A stretch of 64,000 nt of DNA from Gordonia humi. GTDB lineage: Bacteria > Actinomycetota > Actinomycetes > Mycobacteriales > Mycobacteriaceae. Below, piece after piece: positions 1 through 8,121 of this stretch. Both the position numbers and the translations under genes were made by a program. The notes beneath the pieces were generated by a model. The model made no database searches. It was not told the DNA's origin and saw only the letters and a list, made by a program, of their open reading frames with translations. The stretch covers positions 2,666,001 to 2,730,000 of the forward strand of contig NZ_JACIFP010000001.1 in assembly GCF_014197435.1 (NCBI RefSeq), written 5' to 3'. How positions within the stretch are numbered: the stretch's first letter is position 1; each line of letters opens with the position of its first letter.

Positions 1-147
1 CGTCTTGCGACGACGCCGCGCGGCGCCGAACTCGAAGCGCGACTGACCGGAGTGCAGGCCGAGCTCCTGGCCGACGTGTTCGACGGCGCCGGTGAGCGTG
101 CCGAGGCCGGGTGGCGCGCCGTGATCGGACGGCTCGCCGGCATGTAG
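1..147 (+). CDS. MarR-family regulator, C-terminal end (partial)
   Basis: The open frame runs in from the left edge and stops at 145-147. The 48 visible residues start RLATTPRGAELEARL, which resembles the end of the wing and the start of the dimerisation helix of MarR regulators (their usual LTPRG-x-L pattern). A long amphipathic helix follows to the stop. The DNA-binding part lies outside the window, so its target cannot be judged. The assignment rests on a short stretch and is moderate. Confidence 0.55.
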   Translation, partial: RLATTPRGAELEARLTGVQAELLADVFDGAGERAEAGWRAVIGRLAGM

Positions 148-162
148 CCGAGCGTTTCCCGT

Positions 163-256
163 GCTTGAGCTCTCCCCGCTGCATGAGCTCTCCCCGTTAC
201 CTGTGCGAGGGAGGACCGACCGTCTCCTGCTGCTTGAGCGAGGGAGGAACGACCGA
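163..256. repeat. short repeats downstream of the MarR gene
   Basis: Two near-tandem copies of TGAGCTCTCCCCG (about 166-178 and 184-196) are followed by two copies of GCGAGGGAGGAMCGACCG (about 206-222 and 239-256). The second is followed by AGTCGAAA. The GAGCGAGGGAGGAnCGACCGAG type resembles dispersed intergenic repeats common in high-GC actinomycetes. It is related in style to the GAGCGGAGTCGAGAC repeats elsewhere in this window. No gene is evident between 148 and 293. Confidence 0.45.
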
Positions 257-293
257 GTCGAAAGCCCACTGTCGAACGTCGCCCCTCGACGCC

Positions 294-746
294 TCACCGC
301 GTTCCGCGGAACGCGAGATGAAGTACCGGATACGGCCTGCCGTCGTCGTCGGCCTCGCTGTGCGCGTACTGCTCGAAGCCCTGCCGGAGATAGAATTCGA
401 GGGCGTGCGGATTCTGCTCGTTGACGTCGACGCGGAAGACGTCATGGTTCGCTATCGTCTCGGCTAGCAGTGCCTTCCCGACTCCCGTGCCGCGCGCATC
501 GTCGTGCACGAAGAGCATGGCGAGGTCGCGGCCCGACACGCCCGCGAATCCGACCGGGGTGCCCTCGCGTTCCGCGACGATCAGGGTCACGGCGGGGAAG
601 TAGTCGGACGCCAGCCTGTTCTCGATATCGCGGAAGTCGTCCTCGGCGAGGAAGTGGTGCGTCGCGCGGACGGCGCTGCGCCAGATCTCGACGAGTGCCG
701 GATACTCGTCGGGACCGCGGACCGGGCGGATCGTGAGGGGTTCCAC
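294..746 (-). CDS. GNAT N-acetyltransferase, YjaB-like
   Basis: A 150-residue single-domain GNAT acetyltransferase that would move an acetyl group from acetyl-CoA to a small amine. The acetyl-CoA loop reads RGTGVGKAL (around residue 86). The NVNEQN-type stretch VDVNEQNPHALEFYLRQGF and the end YPVLHLAFRG match Escherichia coli YjaB closely by recall. It starts at GTG 746 and reads away from the luciferase-like gene at 800, so the 53-base gap must hold both promoters. Substrate unknown. Confidence 0.8.
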   Translation of the reverse strand: MEPLTIRPVRGPDEYPALVEIWRSAVRATHHFLAEDDFRDIENRLASDYFPAVTLIVAEREGTPVGFAGVSGRDLAMLFVHDDARGTGVGKALLAETIANHDVFRVDVNEQNPHALEFYLRQGFEQYAHSEADDDGRPYPVLHLAFRGTR

Positions 747-799
747 GAGAGTGGAAGATATCAGGAATATAAGCGGACCACGGTACGGTTAATGCCATC

Positions 800-1819
800 A
801 TGAAGAACATCGGATTTCTGTCGTTCGGGCACTGGTCGGATGCACCGGGCTCGCAGGCGCGCTCGGCGTCGGACGTGCTGCATCAGTCGATCGACCTCGC
901 CGTCGCGGCGGAGGAACTCGGGGCCGACGGCGCGTACTTCCGGGTGCACCACTTCGCGCGGCAACTCGGATCGCCGTTCCCGCTGCTGGCGGCGATCGGC
1001 GCCAAGACGAGCCGGATCGAGGTCGGCACGGGCGTCATCGACATGCGTTATGAGAACCCTCTGTACATGAGCGAGGACGCCGGCGCCGCCGACCTCATCG
1101 CCGACGGCAGACTGCAGCTCGGCATCTCGCGGGGATCACCCGAGCAGGTCATCGACGGCTACAAGTACTTCGGTTACGCACCCGCCGACGGCGAGACGGA
1201 CGCCGATATGGCGCGTCGACACACCGACGTGTTCCTGAAGGTGCTCGAGGGCGAGGGATTCGCGCAGCCGAACCCGCGTCCGATGTTCCCCAACCCGCCG
1301 GGTCTGCTGCGCGTGGAACCGCATTCGGCCGGTCTGCGCGAGCGGATCTGGTGGGGAGCGGGCTCGCGCGCGACGGCCGAGTGGACCGCGCGTCAGGGCA
1401 TGAATCTGATGAGTTCGACGCTCCTCACCGAGGACACCGGTGTGCCGTTCCACGAGTTGCAGGCCGAGCAGATTCAGCGGTTCCGTGACGAGTGGACTCA
1501 GCAGGACTTCGACTGGGAGCCGCGAGTCTCGGTGAGCCGCAGCATCTTCCCGCTGCTCGACGATATGGACCGCGCCTACTTCGGCGGACGCGGCGACGAT
1601 CGGGATCAGGTCGGCAACCTTGAAGGCGGCACGGCGCGGTTCGGCCGGTCGTATGCGGCCGAGCCCGATGGGCTGATCGAGCAGCTGCGCGAAGACTCGG
1701 CGATCGCCGCCGCCGACACGCTGTTGCTGACGATTCCGAACCAGCTCGGCGTCGATTACAACGCGCACGTCATCGAGGGAATCCTCACGCATGTCGCGCC
1801 CGCTCTCGGCTGGCGCTGA
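800..1819 (+). CDS. LLM-class flavin-dependent oxidoreductase
   Basis: A 339-residue luciferase-like monooxygenase (TIM-barrel, FMN or F420 type). The N-terminus MKNIGFLSFGHW, the segment GADGAYFRVHHFARQLGSPF and the cofactor-side segment IEVGTGVIDMRYENPLYMSEDAG are characteristic, as is LADGRLQLGISRGSP-like text (here LIADGRLQLGISRGSP). Family members oxidise small organic compounds or act on sulfonates; the substrate cannot be told here. ATG 800 is the only well-placed start. It is a lone gene with no obvious operon partner. Confidence 0.85.
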   Translation: MKNIGFLSFGHWSDAPGSQARSASDVLHQSIDLAVAAEELGADGAYFRVHHFARQLGSPFPLLAAIGAKTSRIEVGTGVIDMRYENPLYMSEDAGAADLIADGRLQLGISRGSPEQVIDGYKYFGYAPADGETDADMARRHTDVFLKVLEGEGFAQPNPRPMFPNPPGLLRVEPHSAGLRERIWWGAGSRATAEWTARQGMNLMSSTLLTEDTGVPFHELQAEQIQRFRDEWTQQDFDWEPRVSVSRSIFPLLDDMDRAYFGGRGDDRDQVGNLEGGTARFGRSYAAEPDGLIEQLREDSAIAAADTLLLTIPNQLGVDYNAHVIEGILTHVAPALGWR

Positions 1820-2254
1820 CATCGACTCCGACGGCCACCTGTTTCCTGGGGGGGGCGTCGGAAGTGTCGGACGCGTCGGGTAGGTTCCCTTCTGGAGCGG
1901 TGATCCGCACCGCACAGTCGGGGAGGACTGACAATGCAGCCACCGATCTCGCGTCGGCGCCCGGTGTCCCGGCGGTGATCGACGGTCAGACGTGGTTCAC
2001 GGTTCGAACTCTCGGGTACATGGGGCAGTCGGTCCGGGAGTCGTCGATTCGGCGGCCCTGCCTCACCGGATTCGTGGAGCTGAGTTCGAACGACACGTCG
2101 CGCTCGGCGGGCTGGAGTCTCGCCTCGTGCGACCGCGTCGTGCCTCAGTTCACACGGACCACGCGAAAGACCGAGATGAATCCGGACGGTTCGCCTGCCG
2201 GCACCCGCTCGGTGAACCCGCTCGTCCCGTGACTCCGGTACTACGCTGAGGCGT
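1820..2254. other. 435-base stretch with only a weak open frame
   Basis: No recognisable gene. One plus-strand frame, 1864-2232 (GTG start; GTG at 1900 also possible), has fairly G/C-rich third positions and could encode up to 122 residues. The product is rich in Ser, Thr and Arg, has no hydrophobic core, and resembles no family I know. The opposite strand is also open over much of the stretch, which weakens the coding case. It could be an orphan gene, a decayed one or noncoding. Confidence 0.3.
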
Positions 2255-2764
2255 ATGACCGTCACACTCCGGGCCCAGGAGGCCACGGACACCGAGTTCC
2301 TGCACGGGCTCTTCAACGATCCCGAGGCGATGAGGTTCTGGTTCTACGAGCCGTACCTCACGCGAGCGGACGTGCAGGCGCAGTTCGACAAGCGCCGCGA
2401 CGACACCACGTCGCGGCGTTTCGTCGTATCCGATGACGGCGCCGACGTGGGCATCGTCGAACTCGTCGAGATCGACCTGCTGCACCGCACCTGCGAGTTC
2501 CAGATCATCGTCGCACCCGGCAATCAGGGGCGCGGATATGCGCATACGGCGACCCGCCTGGTCCTCGATTACGCGTTCGGCACGTTGAACCTGCACAAGG
2601 TGTATCTGCTGGTCGACGTCGACAACCCCGGCGCGATCCACGTGTACGAGAAGGCGGGCTTCGTCACCGAGGCGACGCTGCGGGAGGAGTTCTACGCCGA
2701 CGGCGCCTACCGCGATGTGCTGCGAATGGCGGTCTTCGGTCGCGACTGGACGCTGCACCCGTGA
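2255..2764 (+). CDS. speG: spermidine/polyamine N-acetyltransferase, SpeG-like
   Basis: A 169-residue GNAT enzyme that would acetylate spermidine or spermine using acetyl-CoA, limiting polyamine toxicity. It follows E. coli SpeG almost block by block: MRFWFYEPY, SRRFVV, GIVELVEIDLLHRTCEFQIIVAP, the acetyl-CoA loop NQGRGYA (about residues 89-95), LNLHKVYLLVD, AIHVYEKAGF and EEFYADGAYRDVLRM. It starts at ATG 2255 and its stop overlaps the GTG start of the crotonase gene by four bases, so the two are probably translated together. No polyamine gene is nearby. Confidence 0.85.
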   Translation: MTVTLRAQEATDTEFLHGLFNDPEAMRFWFYEPYLTRADVQAQFDKRRDDTTSRRFVVSDDGADVGIVELVEIDLLHRTCEFQIIVAPGNQGRGYAHTATRLVLDYAFGTLNLHKVYLLVDVDNPGAIHVYEKAGFVTEATLREEFYADGAYRDVLRMAVFGRDWTLHP

Positions 2765-3528
2765 CCGACGTGCGGATCGAACGCGACGGCGAGGTCTGGA
2801 TCGTCGTCATGGGTCGGGGCGACCGGCACAACGCCGTCGACGGACCGATGGCCGCCGAACTCGCCGCGGCGTTCCGCGCGTTCGAGGCGTCCGATGCGAA
2901 GGTCGCCGTGCTCGCGGGAGACGGGCCGTCGTTCTGCGCGGGCGCGGATCTCAAGGCCGTCGGCACCGAGCGGAGCAACCGACTCACGACCGACGGCGAC
3001 GGTCCGATGGGCCCGACGCGTCTCGATCTGGACAAGCCGGTGATCGCGGCGATCCACGGGCACGCCGTCGCCGGTGGGTTGGAGCTGGCTCTCTGGTGCG
3101 ATCTGCGGGTCGCCGATGAGGGCGCGACGCTCGGCGTGTTCTGCCGACGATGGGGAGTACCGCTCATCGACGGCGGGACGGTTCGACTCCCGCGGCTCAT
3201 CGGTCACAGCCGCGCCATGGATCTGATCCTGACCGGCCGTCCGATCGGCGCCGACGAGGCGCTCTCGTTCGGACTGGTCAATCGGGTGGCGCCGACGGGT
3301 GCCGCGCGCGAGGTCGCGGTGGCCCTGGCCCACGACATCGCACGGATGCCGAATACCTGCATGCGCGGCGATCGACGATCGGCGCGCGATCAGTGGGGCG
3401 AAGGCGAGGAGAGCGCGCTCGCCGACGAATTCGCCATCGGCCTGACGTCACTGACGGCCGACGGCGTCGGGGGAGCCGCGCGTTTCGCGTCCGGGAGGGG
3501 CCGCGGCGGATCGTTCGACGACATCTGA
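2761..3528 (+). CDS. crotonase-family protein (enoyl-CoA hydratase/isomerase-like)
   Basis: A 255-residue crotonase-fold protein that binds acyl-CoA. The oxyanion-hole motifs are intact: GPSFCAGADLKAVG near residue 60 and HGHAVAGGLELALWCDLRVA near 100. In true hydratases two glutamates follow at the PE..LG and GGTQRL positions. Here that segment reads FCRRWGVPLIDGGTVRLPR and I see neither glutamate, so hydration of enoyl-CoA is doubtful and another crotonase reaction is likelier. GTG 2761 overlaps the speG-like stop (GTGA). Confidence 0.8.
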   Translation: MTDVRIERDGEVWIVVMGRGDRHNAVDGPMAAELAAAFRAFEASDAKVAVLAGDGPSFCAGADLKAVGTERSNRLTTDGDGPMGPTRLDLDKPVIAAIHGHAVAGGLELALWCDLRVADEGATLGVFCRRWGVPLIDGGTVRLPRLIGHSRAMDLILTGRPIGADEALSFGLVNRVAPTGAAREVAVALAHDIARMPNTCMRGDRRSARDQWGEGEESALADEFAIGLTSLTADGVGGAARFASGRGRGGSFDDI

Positions 3529-3532
3529 GCAG

Positions 3533-4096
3533 TCACGGACTCGCGACGATGCGCTGCTCGTCGCCGTCGACCAGCAGAGCCTCGTCGTCGTCGATCGGTC
3601 GCAGCGGAAAACGCGGACCGTATGTGGCGAACGTCTCGGCGATCAGCGACGGCGGATACGCCGGCAGGATTCCGCCCGCATGCGGGATCATGACGGTGTC
3701 GATCCATCCGAAGCCCGTCGTGTCCCGCAGATCGGGCGCCTCGGCGGGATCGTCGAGCAGCCCGGCGGGCTCGATGTCCGGTCCGGCGATCACCGATCCG
3801 GCGCTGAGCCCGATGTAGGGGAGACCGCCGCGTACACGCGCGTCGATGACCCGGTCGAGTCCTGTGGCGCGCAGATGCGCCCAGATCGCGAAGGTGTTGC
3901 CGCCGCCGACGAACACGGCGTCGACCTCGTCGGGAGCCGCGGCGAAGTCGATCACGCGGCAACCCCGGTCGACCAGCAGTTCGCGACCCGCGCCGGTCAC
4001 GTGGCCGACGGTCGTCTCCGCGGGCGAGGTGCCGACGACGTCGGCGACGAAGCGCTCAAGCGCTCCGTCGCCGAGTGACAGGAGAAGAAGATGCAC
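3533..4096 (-). CDS. pepE: peptidase E, S51 family (alpha-aspartyl dipeptidase)
   Basis: A 187-residue cytoplasmic serine peptidase of the PepE family, which cleaves dipeptides with N-terminal aspartate. The nucleophile elbow GLSAGS places the catalytic serine at residue 98, the GGGNTF motif sits at 64-69, and the HAGG histidine is at 139. Family members run to about 200-230 residues, so this is slightly short. It lies nine bases downstream of allB on the same strand and may share its transcript. Convergent with the crotonase gene, with a four-base gap. Confidence 0.82.
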   Translation of the reverse strand: MHLLLLSLGDGALERFVADVVGTSPAETTVGHVTGAGRELLVDRGCRVIDFAAAPDEVDAVFVGGGNTFAIWAHLRATGLDRVIDARVRGGLPYIGLSAGSVIAGPDIEPAGLLDDPAEAPDLRDTTGFGWIDTVMIPHAGGILPAYPPSLIAETFATYGPRFPLRPIDDDEALLVDGDEQRIVASP

Positions 4097-4105
4097 GCTG
4101 GCGTG

Positions 4106-5473
4106 TCACACGTCGCCGCGACGCAGCATGCGTCCCTGCGCGGTCTGGTAGTCGACCTGCTTGCCGCGCAGCCACGTGCTCTTGACGACGCCTGCCAGGG
4201 CGCGGCCGTCGTACGGACTGATCGGGTTCTTGTGGTGCAGCTTGTGCACGTCGACGACCTGCGCGGACTCCGGTTCGAAGATCGCGAAGTCGGCGTCGCA
4301 GCCGAGTGCGATCCGGCCCTTGTTGGTCAGGCCGGCGAGCTGGGCGGGGTTGGTCGCCATCCACTCGATCACCTGGGGCAGATCGATGCCGCGGAGCTTG
4401 GCCTCGGTCCAGATGAGCGACAGCCCGAGCTGCAGTGACGCGACGCCGCCCCAGGCCACACCGAAGTCGCCGTTCTCCACGTCCTTGAGATCGACGGTCG
4501 ACGGCGAGTGGTCGGACACGATGCAGTTGATGGTTCCGTCGAGCAGCCCCTGCCACAGCAGTTCACGGTTCGACGCCTCGCGGATCGGCGGGCAGCACTT
4601 GTACGCGGTGCCGCCGTTGGGGATCTCCTCGGCCAGAAGCGTCAGGTAGTGCGGGCAGGTCTCGACGGTGATCTTCACGCCGTCGCGCTTGGCGGTCGCG
4701 ATCATCGGCAGCGCGTCCGACGACGACAGGTGCAGCACGTGCGCGCGAGCACCGGTCCAGCGGGCCCGCTCGATGACCTCGGCGATCGCCACGTTCTCGG
4801 CGCCCCGCGGACGCGACTTGAGGAATCGGTCGTACTGATTGCCCTCGGCGGTGGGGGCGTGGTCGATGGCGCGCGAGTCCTCGGCGTGGACGATCATCAT
4901 CGAGTCGAACCCGGCCAGCACGGCCATGTCCTTCTCCATCTCGTCCGCGTCCAAGTGTGGGAACTCGTCGACGCCCGAGTGCAGCAGGAAGCATTTGAAA
5001 CCGAAGACGCCCTCGTCGTGCAGGCCGCGCAGATCATCGGTGTTGCCCGGGATCGCGCCGCCCCAGAAGCCGACGTCGATGTGTGTCTTGCCCTGCGCCG
5101 CGGCGCGCTTGGCGGCCAGCGCCTCGACGTTGACGGTCGGCGGGATCGAGTTGAGAGGCATGTCGATGAGCGTCGTGACGCCTCCCGCCGCCGCGGCGCG
5201 GGTCGCGGAGTCGAATCCCTCCCACTCGGTGCGACCGGGTTCGTTCACGTGGACGTGCGTGTCGACCAGGCCGGGGATCATGACCTGCTCGTCGGTCAGT
5301 TCGATCACCTCGGTGCCGGTCAGGCCGCTACCCAGCGGTTCGATCGCGACGACGCGGCCGTCGCGGATGCCGATCTCGCGGGGGACGATGCCCGCAGTCG
5401 TCAGGGTGCGCTCGCCGCGAACGACCAGATCGAAACTCGGCTGGCTCGACTGCTCGGTGGCATCGATCGTCAT
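4106..5473 (-). CDS. allB: allantoinase
   Basis: A 455-residue amidohydrolase that opens the hydantoin ring of (S)-allantoin to give allantoate. All binuclear-zinc ligands expected in cyclic amidohydrolases are visible: HVH at residues 73-75, the carboxylated lysine K160 in FGFKCFL, H196 in HAED, H248 in HLSS and D321 in SDHSPS. Start ATG 5473 follows an AAGGAGAT-type ribosome site. The dyad at 5497-5513 lies just upstream, so the IclR regulator at 10384 probably controls it. Divergent from the permease gene. Confidence 0.95.
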   Translation of the reverse strand: MTIDATEQSSQPSFDLVVRGERTLTTAGIVPREIGIRDGRVVAIEPLGSGLTGTEVIELTDEQVMIPGLVDTHVHVNEPGRTEWEGFDSATRAAAAGGVTTLIDMPLNSIPPTVNVEALAAKRAAAQGKTHIDVGFWGGAIPGNTDDLRGLHDEGVFGFKCFLLHSGVDEFPHLDADEMEKDMAVLAGFDSMMIVHAEDSRAIDHAPTAEGNQYDRFLKSRPRGAENVAIAEVIERARWTGARAHVLHLSSSDALPMIATAKRDGVKITVETCPHYLTLLAEEIPNGGTAYKCCPPIREASNRELLWQGLLDGTINCIVSDHSPSTVDLKDVENGDFGVAWGGVASLQLGLSLIWTEAKLRGIDLPQVIEWMATNPAQLAGLTNKGRIALGCDADFAIFEPESAQVVDVHKLHHKNPISPYDGRALAGVVKSTWLRGKQVDYQTAQGRMLRRGDV

Positions 5474-5496
5474 GCAGGGATCTCCTTACGAGACGT

Positions 5497-5513
5497 GTTC
5501 CTCATCGTGGAAC
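5497..5513. promoter_or_regulatory. putative IclR/AllR operator in front of allB
   Basis: Perfect 5-base arms GTTCC (5497-5501) and GGAAC (5509-5513) around TCATCGT. It shares the TTCC-N7-GGAR spacing with the sites at 5628, 10253 and 10325. It lies 24 bases upstream of the allB start, where a bound repressor would block initiation. Confidence 0.6.
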
Positions 5514-5614
5514 TAAAACTCTACTCAACGGAAGATTTTAGATGTGAGGATTCCCACCGTCAATCGTGCGAAGAGCTTGACAGATCCCCGCTACATGAGA
5601 GTTACTTGACGACG

Positions 5615-5644
5615 TTGTGGAATACCTATTCCGCAAAGTGGAAT
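5615..5644. promoter_or_regulatory. putative IclR/AllR operator in front of the allantoin permease
   Basis: Two overlapping dyads. TTGTGGAATA (5615-5624), two bases, then TATTCCGCAA (5627-5636) pair at nine of ten positions. ATTCC (5628-5632), seven bases, then GGAAT (5640-5644) is a perfect copy of the shared TTCC-N7-GGAA motif. The site ends 48 bases before the permease start codon. Confidence 0.65.
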
Positions 5645-5691
5645 TCAGCGGCGGTCGTACGACCATCGCCCCGAACGTGAAAGTTCTTCCC

Positions 5692-7197
5692 ATGAGCACA
5701 GACACCGTAGAGTTCGTCGACGACCCGAGTCGCGACGACCGCAGTCGGCCCGCAGACGTCAGTCCGGCGCTGTACAACACCGACCTCGCGCCCACCAAGC
5801 GTGAGGGCCGTCGTTGGAGCGCCTACAACATCTTCACGTTGTGGGCCAACGACGTGCACAGCCTCGGCAACTACTCGTTCGCCATCGGGCTGTTCGCCCT
5901 GGGCCTGGGCGGCTGGCAGATCCTCCTGGCGCTCGTACTCGGCGCGGTCTTCCTGTTCCTGCTGCTCACGCTGTCCGGATTCATGGGGGAGAAGACCGGT
6001 GTCCCGTTCCCGGTGATGAGCCGTATCGCGTTCGGCATCCGTGGAGCGCAGATCCCGGCGCTGATCCGAGGCGGAGTGGCCATCGCGTGGTTCGGCATTC
6101 AGACCTACCTCGCCTCGGTCGTGTTCCGCGTGCTGATCATCGCGATCATTCCGTCGGCGTCGTCATTGGACGACAACAGCTTCCTGGGTCTGTCGACGCT
6201 GGGCTGGATCGCCTTCCTGATCCTGTGGGTGGTCCAGGTGATCATCGTCAGTTACGGCATGGAGATGATCCGCAAGTACGAGGCGTTCGCCGGACCGGTC
6301 ATCCTGATCACCATGATCGCCCTGGCGATCTGGATGCTCAGCAACGCCGGCTGGACCATCTCGTGGACCACCCCCGACTCGTTGACCGGCGGCGACATGT
6401 GGCTCAAGATCGTCGGCGGCGCCAGCCTGTGGGTCGCCATCTACGGCACCTTCGTCCTGAACTTCTGCGACTTCACGCGCAACGCGAAGTCGAAGGGCTC
6501 GATCGTCCGCGGCAACTTCTTCGGCATCCCGCTGAACATGCTCGTCTTCGGTGCGATCGTCATCATCCTGGCCGGCGCGCAGTTCCGCATCGACGGCCGC
6601 ATCATCGACTCGCCCGCGGAGATCGTCGAAGAGATCCCGAACACGTTCCTGCTGGTCCTGGCGTGCCTGGCGCTGCTGATCCTGACCGTCGCGGTCAACA
6701 TGATGGCGAACTTCGTCGCCCCGATCTACGCGCTGAACAACCTGTTCCCGAGGCACCTGAACTTCCGGCGCGCCGCGTTCATCTCCGCAGTCATCGGCCT
6801 GGTGATCCTGCCGTGGAACCTGTACGACAGCCCCGCCGTGATCAACTACTTCCTCGGCGGCCTCGGCGCCGTCCTGGGCCCGCTGTTCGGCATCATCATG
6901 GCCGACTACTGGCTGGTGCGTCGCAGCAAGGTGAATGTGAAGCACGTGTTCAGCGTGAACGCGAACGGCGACTACTTCTACACGCAGGGCGTGAACATGC
7001 GGGCCGCTCTGGCGCTGCTCGTCACCGCGGCATTCGCCCTGGTCGTGGCCTTCGTCCCGGCGTTCGACTCGGTCGCCGACTTCTCCTGGTTCATCGGCGC
7101 CGGACTCGGTGCGATCGTGTACCTGCTGGTCGCCGACCGGAAGGGCCCGTTCACAGATGCGGACGGCGAGGAGATCGCCGTCGCCAGCACGCACTAG
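5692..7197 (+). CDS. NCS1-family cytosine/purine/allantoin permease
   Basis: A 501-residue membrane transporter of the nucleobase:cation symporter-1 family, probably taking up allantoin. The signature WANDVHSLGNYSFAIGLF lies at the first TM helix, followed by about twelve hydrophobic segments with FCDFTRNAKS in the middle and the acidic C-terminus usual for the family. An upstream in-frame ATG exists at 5617, but it falls inside the operator, so ATG 5692 (MSTDTVEF) is preferred. The racemase gene follows on the same strand 45 bases on. Confidence 0.9.
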   Translation: MSTDTVEFVDDPSRDDRSRPADVSPALYNTDLAPTKREGRRWSAYNIFTLWANDVHSLGNYSFAIGLFALGLGGWQILLALVLGAVFLFLLLTLSGFMGEKTGVPFPVMSRIAFGIRGAQIPALIRGGVAIAWFGIQTYLASVVFRVLIIAIIPSASSLDDNSFLGLSTLGWIAFLILWVVQVIIVSYGMEMIRKYEAFAGPVILITMIALAIWMLSNAGWTISWTTPDSLTGGDMWLKIVGGASLWVAIYGTFVLNFCDFTRNAKSKGSIVRGNFFGIPLNMLVFGAIVIILAGAQFRIDGRIIDSPAEIVEEIPNTFLLVLACLALLILTVAVNMMANFVAPIYALNNLFPRHLNFRRAAFISAVIGLVILPWNLYDSPAVINYFLGGLGAVLGPLFGIIMADYWLVRRSKVNVKHVFSVNANGDYFYTQGVNMRAALALLVTAAFALVVAFVPAFDSVADFSWFIGAGLGAIVYLLVADRKGPFTDADGEEIAVASTH

Positions 7198-7209
7198 CAA
7201 GGACTCCGC

Positions 7210-7230
7210 TGGTCGAGCGGAGTGAAGACC
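7210..7230 (+). repeat. dispersed GGTCGAGCGGAGT-type repeat
   Basis: GGTCGAGCGGAGTGAAGACC in the permease-racemase gap matches the family GGTCGAGCGGAGTCGAGACC, also seen at 8091-8112, 11203-11225 and, reversed, at 27145-27164. Confidence 0.5.
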
Positions 7231-7242
7231 CAAGGAGCAACC

Positions 7243-7965
7243 ATGCGCATTCTCGTCGCCAACGTGAACACCACCGTGTCGATGACCGACGCGATCGCCG
7301 AGTCGGCGCGCGCCGTCGCATCGCCCGGTACGGAGATCGTCGGCATCACTCCGCGTTTCGGCGCGGACTCGTGCGAGGGCAATTTCGAGAGCTATCTCGC
7401 GGCGATCGCCGTGATGGACGCGATCACGTCGTACCCGGAGCCGTTCGACGCCGTCATCCAGGCCGGCTACGGCGAACACGGCCGTGAGGGGCTGCAGGAG
7501 TTGCTCGACGTCCCCGTCGTGGACATCACGGAGGCCGCGGCGTCGACCGCCATGTACCTCGGCCACAAGTATTCGGTCGTCACCACGCTCGACCGCACCG
7601 TGCCGCTCATCGAGGACCGTCTCAAGCTGGCGGGTCTCGACGACCGCTGCGCGTCGGTCCGCGCGTCCGGACTCGGCGTCCTGGAACTGGAGTCCGACCC
7701 CGAGCGGGCCGTCGAGGCGATCGTCGCGCAGTCGCGCGAGGCCGTCGAGAACGATCACGCCGAAGTCATCTGCCTCGGCTGCGGCGGCATGGCCGAACTC
7801 GAAGACAAGGTGAAGGCCGCCACCGGCGTGCCCATCGTCGACGGTGTCCGCTCGGCGGTCACCATCGCCGAGGGGCTGGTCCGTATGGGCCTGACCACGT
7901 CGAAGGTCCGCACGTACGCGACCCCGCGGCCCAAGACCGTCGTCGGCTGGCCGTTCCAGCTGTAG
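7243..7965 (+). CDS. allantoin/hydantoin racemase (Asp/Glu racemase superfamily)
   Basis: A 240-residue racemase of the HyuE/HpxA group. It would interconvert the allantoin enantiomers so that stereospecific allantoinase can use both. The first strand reads MRILVANVNTTVSMT. One catalytic cysteine region is GADSCEGNFESY (near residue 43; less canonical) and the other is ICLGCGGMAEL (near 178). ATG 7243 is chosen over GTG 7222 because AAGGAG sits six bases before it. It follows the permease and ends before a strong hairpin at 7979-8014. Confidence 0.85.
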   Translation: MRILVANVNTTVSMTDAIAESARAVASPGTEIVGITPRFGADSCEGNFESYLAAIAVMDAITSYPEPFDAVIQAGYGEHGREGLQELLDVPVVDITEAAASTAMYLGHKYSVVTTLDRTVPLIEDRLKLAGLDDRCASVRASGLGVLELESDPERAVEAIVAQSREAVENDHAEVICLGCGGMAELEDKVKAATGVPIVDGVRSAVTIAEGLVRMGLTTSKVRTYATPRPKTVVGWPFQL

Positions 7966-7978
7966 ACCTCCCGAGACA

Positions 7979-8014
7979 CGAGACCGGGCGTCGCCTCCCA
8001 GGCGCCCGGTCTCG
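7979..8014 (+). terminator. terminator after the racemase gene
   Basis: A 12-bp perfect stem, CGAGACCGGGCG (7979-7990) with CGCCCGGTCTCG (8003-8014), around a 12-base loop and followed by TCGTGTT. It begins 13 bases after the racemase stop. Confidence 0.7.
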
Positions 8015-8042
8015 TCGTGTTCGGCACCCTCCACGACGAAGC

Positions 8043-8077
8043 ACCGCCCGGCACGCGGAACACGCGTGCCGGGCGGT
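8043..8077 (-). terminator. terminator after allE
   Basis: A 15-bp perfect stem, ACCGCCCGGCACGCG (8043-8057) with its complement (8063-8077), and a 5-base loop. It lies 44 bases past the allE stop and back to back with the hairpin at 7979, separating the convergent transcripts. Confidence 0.7.
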
Positions 8078-8090
8078 AGCCGTCTCCTGC

Positions 8091-8112
8091 CGGTCGAGTG
8101 GAGTCGAGACCT
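8091..8112 (+). repeat. dispersed GGTCGAGTGGAGTCGAGACC repeat
   Basis: A copy of the GGTCGAGCGGAGTCGAGACY family, lying between the terminator pair and the allE stop codon. Confidence 0.5.
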
Positions 8113-8121
8113 CGTCGACGC

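Noticed and set aside
1864..2232. A 122-codon gene between the luciferase-like and speG-like genes
   Set aside because: Third positions are G/C-rich, but there is no ribosome site, no hydrophobic core and no family; kept only as a weak possibility in the region note.
6163..8034. A 623-codon open frame on the minus strand across the permease and racemase genes
   Set aside because: It is the antisense shadow of two well-supported genes; the product is rich in Arg, Asp and His with no fold-like pattern, as expected from high-GC DNA.
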